In this document: piece by piece, positions 63,759 through 64,000 of the stretch | Numbering within the stretch: position 1 is the stretch's first letter | How the letters are laid out: every line of letters starts with the position of its first letter | NCBI GenBank assembly: GCA_003013855.2 | Contig: PVNU02002850.1 | Coordinates: 1,550,001-1,614,000 of the forward strand | DNA length: 64,000 nucleotides | DNA from: Liriodendron chinense | Taxonomy: Eukaryota > Streptophyta > Magnoliopsida > Magnoliales > Magnoliaceae | Direction: 5' to 3' | Notes under the pieces: model-generated | What the model was told of the DNA's origin: nothing | The model's input: only the letters and a program-made list of their open reading frames with translations | Databases searched by the model: none | Position numbers and translations under genes: made by a program

Positions 63759-64000
63759 ACACGTCCTGGTATTCAGTGAGGAAACGAATCAAATCTTCGC
63801 GGTGGACACTGGTTAAAGAGGATCCAATGTACACGATCTTAGACGGGTCGTCTTCGGTCAGGTGAATTGCCACTGTTTCCTCCCCAGGAGTTCCTGACTT
63901 AAGAGCGTTTTCTCTCGGATCCAACGAGGTGTTGGAGGGAAGGAAAGGTGAACCTTGTGCTATCTCCATAACGGGTGTCACTTGAGCCTTCTTTCGATCT
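63679..64000 (-). pseudogene. Tat pol pre-RT region (continues off window)
   Basis: LTEDDPSKIVYIGSSL, EDLIRFLTEYQDVFAWSHKD and MPGIDPNVIVHQ, the conserved segment just before RT in Tat pol. The frame is lost by an extra base after VHQ. Upstream protease and gag lie beyond 64000. Confidence 0.85.

Larger units (their letters stand above)
57522..64000 (-). mobile_element. Tat/Retand Ty3 retrotransposon, 3' part
   Basis: Minus-strand pol with RT, degenerate first RNase H, second archaeal-type RNase H, integrase, then an antisense gene between pol and the 3' LTR, the layout described for Tat-lineage elements such as Retand and Grande. Compared with other elements here it is young: pol has one nonsense and two single-base frameshifts. 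Gag, 5' LTR and protease are off the right edge. Confidence 0.88.

Overview
This is a plant nuclear DNA window that is mostly nested transposable elements around the 3' half of one host gene. The host gene lies on the minus strand in 14 small exons between 29219 and 47057. It encodes the C-terminal ~516 residues of the plant golgin candidate 5 (GC5/TMF-like) coiled-coil protein; the 5' exons were not found up to position 64000. Spliced gene structure, plant LTR retrotransposon lineages (Athila-like, Tat/Retand, chromovirus, Ty1/copia), L1- and RTE-type LINEs and long TE-filled introns point to a flowering plant with a large genome. The many fold-back repeats with a GGGGCCCACCATGATGTATG core resemble repeats I associate with magnoliids; that taxon call is a low-confidence recollection.

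Layout. 1-1952: interior of a minus-strand Athila-like element (A) whose other end is off the left edge, followed by its LTR at 1953-3353. 3371-10856: a complete, non-autonomous gag-protease-only relative (element B) with two LTRs and a 5-bp target duplication. 10862-12085: a degenerate minisatellite. 12810-21005: an old, broken Ty1/copia element carrying two solo LTRs (14389-16327 and 17039-18938). A third solo LTR of the same family, inverted, lies at 21615-23691. 24200-27530: a decayed minus-strand Ty3 RT/RNase H relic split by a 2-kb TIR element (24649-26666) packed with fold-back repeats. 28324-28900: a hAT-like MITE with a perfect 8-bp duplication.

29219-47057: the GC5 exons. The 7.3-kb intron holds an L1-type LINE (about 30720-37440). 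Other introns hold a fold-back MITE, an RTE LINE tail, more LINE fragments and a Ty3 gag fragment followed by poly(A). 47475-49130: AT microsatellite and a second minisatellite. 49090-56515: one LINE interrupted by a solo LTR (49263-50235) and by a complete but internally deleted chromovirus (50900-55310, TSD TTTTG). 56522-64000: the 3' part of a comparatively young Tat/Retand element. Its pol is on the minus strand and a three-exon antisense gene (57937-60124, plant 'putative gypsy type transposon' family) faces it.

The most unusual pattern is architectural. Several LTR families in the window carry clusters of short palindromes (ACCGGT/CGACCGGTCG, CCGATCAATCGG, TCGGTCGACCGA or TCTCGA types) in U3, mostly 60-300 bp upstream of the TATA box. 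Copies of one family carry different palindrome types, and unrelated families carry the same type.
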